Assembly: GCF_024346135.1 (NCBI RefSeq)
Contig: NZ_JAGQCJ010000010.1
Location: 46,074 to 110,073, forward strand
Source: Cyanobium sp. CH-040
GTDB lineage: Bacteria > Cyanobacteriota > Cyanobacteriia > PCC-6307 > Cyanobiaceae
Reading direction: 5' to 3'
Length of the DNA stretch: 64,000 nucleotides
Shown: one piece after another, positions 61,670 to 64,000 of the stretch
Layout: every line of letters begins with the position of its first letter
Numbering within the stretch: position 1 is the stretch's first letter
The notes under the pieces: generated by a model
What the model saw: only the letters and a program-made list of their open reading frames with translations
Told to the model about the DNA's origin: nothing
Database searches by the model: none
Translations under genes and position numbers: made by a program

Positions 61670-64000
61670 ATGCCAATTCGCGGCTTTCGTTCTACCGGCT
61701 CTCCGGTTCTTAGCAGTCAGATTTTTCTGTCTTCAGTCCAGTGGCTGCTGCTCGCACCACTCGTTGTTGCCGCGGGCAGTCTGTTGCAACCGCCTGTCGT
61801 GGCACAGGTCACTCCACAGACCGGAGCCCGTTCTTTGAATACCCTCGTCAACGAGGGTACAGGGCAGTGTAATACGGGCTCATGCGTGGTCACAGGCGGT
61901 ACCCAGGCGGGGAGCAACAACCTGTTTCACCGGTTTTCGTCCTTCAATACGGGGGTTGGGACTGAAATTGAGAACGTCACTTTCCAGAACAACGGTCGTC
62001 AGTCGGTGTTCGTGGGAGTCACCAACCCCGCCGGGACATTCATCACGGTGCCCGTCGAGCTCAGTAATTCGGGCAACTTGTACTGGCTCTCGCCTGGAGG
62101 TTTATCCATCAGTGGTGGAGGATCTTTTCAAAATATCCAAAATCTACAGCTGAGCACTGCCACCGGAATACGGTTCGGGGGAGGTCAATTCTTTGATGCC
62201 CTCACAACAACTGCTGAGCAAGCGGCATCGCTGACTGGCAATCCAGTAGGGGGAACCGCTGCCTTTTTCACAGATCCCGCCACTTTGGGGATTTTGGAAG
62301 CGTCTCAGAATGGTAATCTGGAACTTGCTCCACTCGTGCTCCTTACTGTAGATCAGAGCCTTCTTCTTGATGCTCAAGAGGGCAATGTCGTTCAGGGCGC
62401 GTCGGGCCCAAATGGAATTCGATCTCAGGCTGAAAGTCCGATTGACGTCGAGATCAGGGGAGCGAGCATTGAGTTAAATGGCATTGTGACCACTTCTGGT
62501 GGGGGTTTTTCAGCTGTTGCGGCTAGTCAAGTTGCCACTCAAGCTCAGTTTTTGCTCTCTGGATTGATTGATACTGATGGTGGAACAGTCAATATCCGTT
62601 CCGACGGCGACACATCCATATCTGGCATCTTGAATACGGCAGGTGGACCAGCCAACATCCTTTCTGGCGGCGATGTGCTGATCTTTGATACAAACGAAGG
62701 TTTTGCTGGCATCCTGGATTCAAGCGGTGGTCAAATTACAATAGAAAGCACAAGTGGCTCCATTGCCTCGCAAAACATTGACCTGCCTTCAGGGACTATT
62801 AATGCAGGTCTTGGCGAGGTTGCGCTGAAGGCTCTCGGTGATATTGACGTTACAATAGAGCAGGCTTCCAAGATTGCGGCCGAATCAATCTCTGGAAGTG
62901 TCAATATTTTCTACGGTCCCCAGTTCGGGTTCGAGTTTGATTCATTCTCAGAGCTGGTTATTGGTCGGGTGGCCAATCCAGACTTCTTCGGTGTTCCACT
63001 CACGGTTTCCGGGATCAGCGCTGGCGTTGACTTCAACGTTACAGCCATTGGCGGAATTAGCCTTGCAGACAACATTGTCTTGCGTGGTTCTGATTTTAGT
63101 GAGCTCGTAACTGGCAATGACACGTTACCCGGCGCAATCCAGGTTGCTGAAGGAGCTGTTGTCAGAACCCAGTCTGCTGGAGAGATTCAATTTGTCGGTG
63201 AGGTCACCAACAACGGTTCTTTGGTCGTCGAGCAGGGTCTTCTCACGCTCATCGGGCCGCGTCACTTCAACAGCGGCTTGATTGAGGTGCAGCAGGGTTC
63301 TGAACTCGGCTTTTCCTGTCCCGTCGGGGCGTGTTCGTCCGCTGCAGAGCTGATTCTGCAGACCGGTTCTCGTCTCGCCGGTAACGGCACCGTGAGTGGG
63401 CTTGGGCAAGACGAGGTCCAGCGTGGAACTCTCATCCAGCAGTCCGGAAGTGTCGTATCCCCGGGAGCAGGTGATGGTGTGCGCTCGGTTGGGGCTTTGA
63501 CCTTTGACAACCTGATCTGGGATGTGCAGGAGGGCGCCATCCTGGAATTCGATCTTGCTGGGTCACTGGGGGAAAACGGAGAACCAATTGGAATATCCGA
63601 TCAGATCTTCTTTTCGGATTCGACGTCTGCGGTTTTCCAGGGGGCCGGACCCGTCTTCAGCATTCGCCTGGCGGATCCGCTGAATCCCCCCCCCAACGAC
63701 ACCACTCTCGCTCTATTACCTTCCGGCATCGAAGGGGTCAATTTTGAAGCCCTCAATGCCAATGCCAATCTGCAGGACCGGATCGAAGGCCAGTTAGTGG
63801 AAGGTTCCATCGCCTTCAGATTCGACCGACTCACGCCCCTGCCGCCGGGGCCCGACCCTGGTCCCGGCCCCGATCCTGGTCCTGGTCCTGGTCCTGGTCC
63901 TGGTCCTGGTCCTGGTCCTGGTCCTGGTCCTGGTCCTGGTCCTGGTCCTGGTCCTGGTCCTGGTCCTGGTCCTGGTCCTGGTCCTGGTCCTGGTCCTGGT
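61670..64000 (+). CDS. TpsA-type secreted exoprotein (filamentous haemagglutinin family), 3'-truncated
   Basis: This gene opens at ATG 61670 and has no stop in 777 codons; the window cuts it inside a repeat. A long signal peptide (basic start, then WLLLAPLVVAAGSLL, with a likely cut after VVAQ) leads to a TPS secretion domain: CNTGSCVVTGG, NNLFHRFSSFNTGVG, VTNPAGTFITV, the NSGNLYWLSPGGLSI motif, and FQNIQNLQLSTATGIRFGGG. About 500 residues of beta-helix-like repeats follow, rich in Gly, Asn and Ser (GIVTTSGGGF, ISGILNTAGG, IQVAEGAVV, RLAGNGTVSG). Then comes a Pro-Gly repeat of at least 21 units. The composition is much more AT-rich than the rest of the window. With tpsB upstream on the other strand it forms a two-partner secretion locus, probably for a large adhesin or surface protein. 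Confidence 0.88.
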   Translation, partial: MPIRGFRSTGSPVLSSQIFLSSVQWLLLAPLVVAAGSLLQPPVVAQVTPQTGARSLNTLVNEGTGQCNTGSCVVTGGTQAGSNNLFHRFSSFNTGVGTEIENVTFQNNGRQSVFVGVTNPAGTFITVPVELSNSGNLYWLSPGGLSISGGGSFQNIQNLQLSTATGIRFGGGQFFDALTTTAEQAASLTGNPVGGTAAFFTDPATLGILEASQNGNLELAPLVLLTVDQSLLLDAQEGNVVQGASGPNGIRSQAESPIDVEIRGASIELNGIVTTSGGGFSAVAASQVATQAQFLLSGLIDTDGGTVNIRSDGDTSISGILNTAGGPANILSGGDVLIFDTNEGFAGILDSSGGQITIESTSGSIASQNIDLPSGTINAGLGEVALKALGDIDVTIEQASKIAAESISGSVNIFYGPQFGFEFDSFSELVIGRVANPDFFGVPLTVSGISAGVDFNVTAIGGISLADNIVLRGSDFSELVTGNDTLPGAIQVAEGAVVRTQSAGEIQFVGEVTNNGSLVVEQGLLTLIGPRHFNSGLIEVQQGSELGFSCPVGACSSAAELILQTGSRLAGNGTVSGLGQDEVQRGTLIQQSGSVVSPGAGDGVRSVGALTFDNLIWDVQEGAILEFDLAGSLGENGEPIGISDQIFFSDSTSAVFQGAGPVFSIRLADPLNPPPNDTTLALLPSGIEGVNFEALNANANLQDRIEGQLVEGSIAFRFDRLTPLPPGPDPGPGPDPGPGPGPGPGPGPGPGPGPGPGPGPGPGPGPGPGPGPGPGPG
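63875..64000 (+). repeat. Perfect CCTGGT hexanucleotide array (21 units to edge)
   Basis: CCTGGT is repeated 21 times without a mismatch from 63875 to the last base of the window, preceded by imperfect units (CCCGGC, CCTGGT variants with GAC/GAT). In the exoprotein frame it encodes (Pro-Gly)n. Because the unit is six bases, slippage would alter length without breaking the frame. The true end lies outside the window. Confidence 0.97.

Noticed and set aside
61717..63834. Short minus- and plus-strand frames within the exoprotein region
   Set aside because: All overlap the continuous 777-codon plus-strand frame, which has a signal peptide and TPS domain; the short ones show no domain.
63850..64000. 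Hexamer array considered as a CRISPR or intergenic satellite
   Set aside because: There are no spacers and the array stays in frame within a coding sequence; it is a coding Pro-Gly repeat.

Overview
The window looks like a piece of chromosome from a GC-rich unicellular cyanobacterium of the Synechococcus/Cyanobium type. The reasons are a paired Flv1/Flv3 flavodiiron operon, a Ycf21-type chorismate lyase, a three-repeat cyanobacterial Pho box, a DesC-like desaturase, and dense short-spaced genes with GTG/TTG starts and a strong G/C third-position bias. I saw no rRNA, tRNA, CRISPR array or insertion sequence.

Layout. 0-4.6 kb: the 3' end of valS, a MarC-family membrane protein and an MscS-type channel. 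4.7-16.3 kb: the most unusual block. Two carotenoid-oxygenase-family genes, a 1731-residue pseudokinase/AAA/GAF/adenylate-cyclase protein and a TVP38-type membrane protein overlap head to tail. About 640 bases on is a Crp-family regulator whose cyclic-nucleotide pocket keeps the cAMP-type residues, with a perfect palindrome in its leader. This suggests, but does not prove, a carotenoid-cleavage to cAMP to transcription circuit. 16.3-18.2 kb: a choice-of-anchor-I-type exoprotein behind a textbook Pho box. 18.5-28 kb: a P2A-type cation ATPase, ligA, an SprT-like protease, a DUF1269 protein, a chorismate lyase, a PilP/GspC-like protein and several unknowns.

27.9-36.8 kb: a minus-strand run adhC-fghA-mnmG-sulfotransferase-glycosyltransferase-sulfotransferase, which joins glutathione-dependent formaldehyde oxidation, tRNA wobble modification and surface-glycan decoration, followed by two more glycosyltransferases. 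36.8-40 kb: dnaB, rplI (with a clear intrinsic terminator) and a desaturase. 40-46 kb: an unknown gene preceded by unusual repeats, a methionine-gamma-lyase/aluminium-resistance PLP enzyme, and gcvH-gcvP. 46-50 kb: small conserved proteins and flv3-flv1. 50-55.9 kb: a minus-strand group of a small membrane protein, SNF2 helicase, ceramidase-like protein, SWIM zinc-finger protein and MEKHLA-domain protein. 56-59.8 kb: another sulfotransferase-like gene and alaS.

59.8-64 kb: a divergent two-partner secretion locus. tpsB is on the minus strand. The exoprotein gene tpsA is on the plus strand, stays open without a stop for 777 codons to the window edge, is visibly more AT-rich than everything before it, and ends in 21 perfect CCTGGT hexamers (Pro-Gly repeat).
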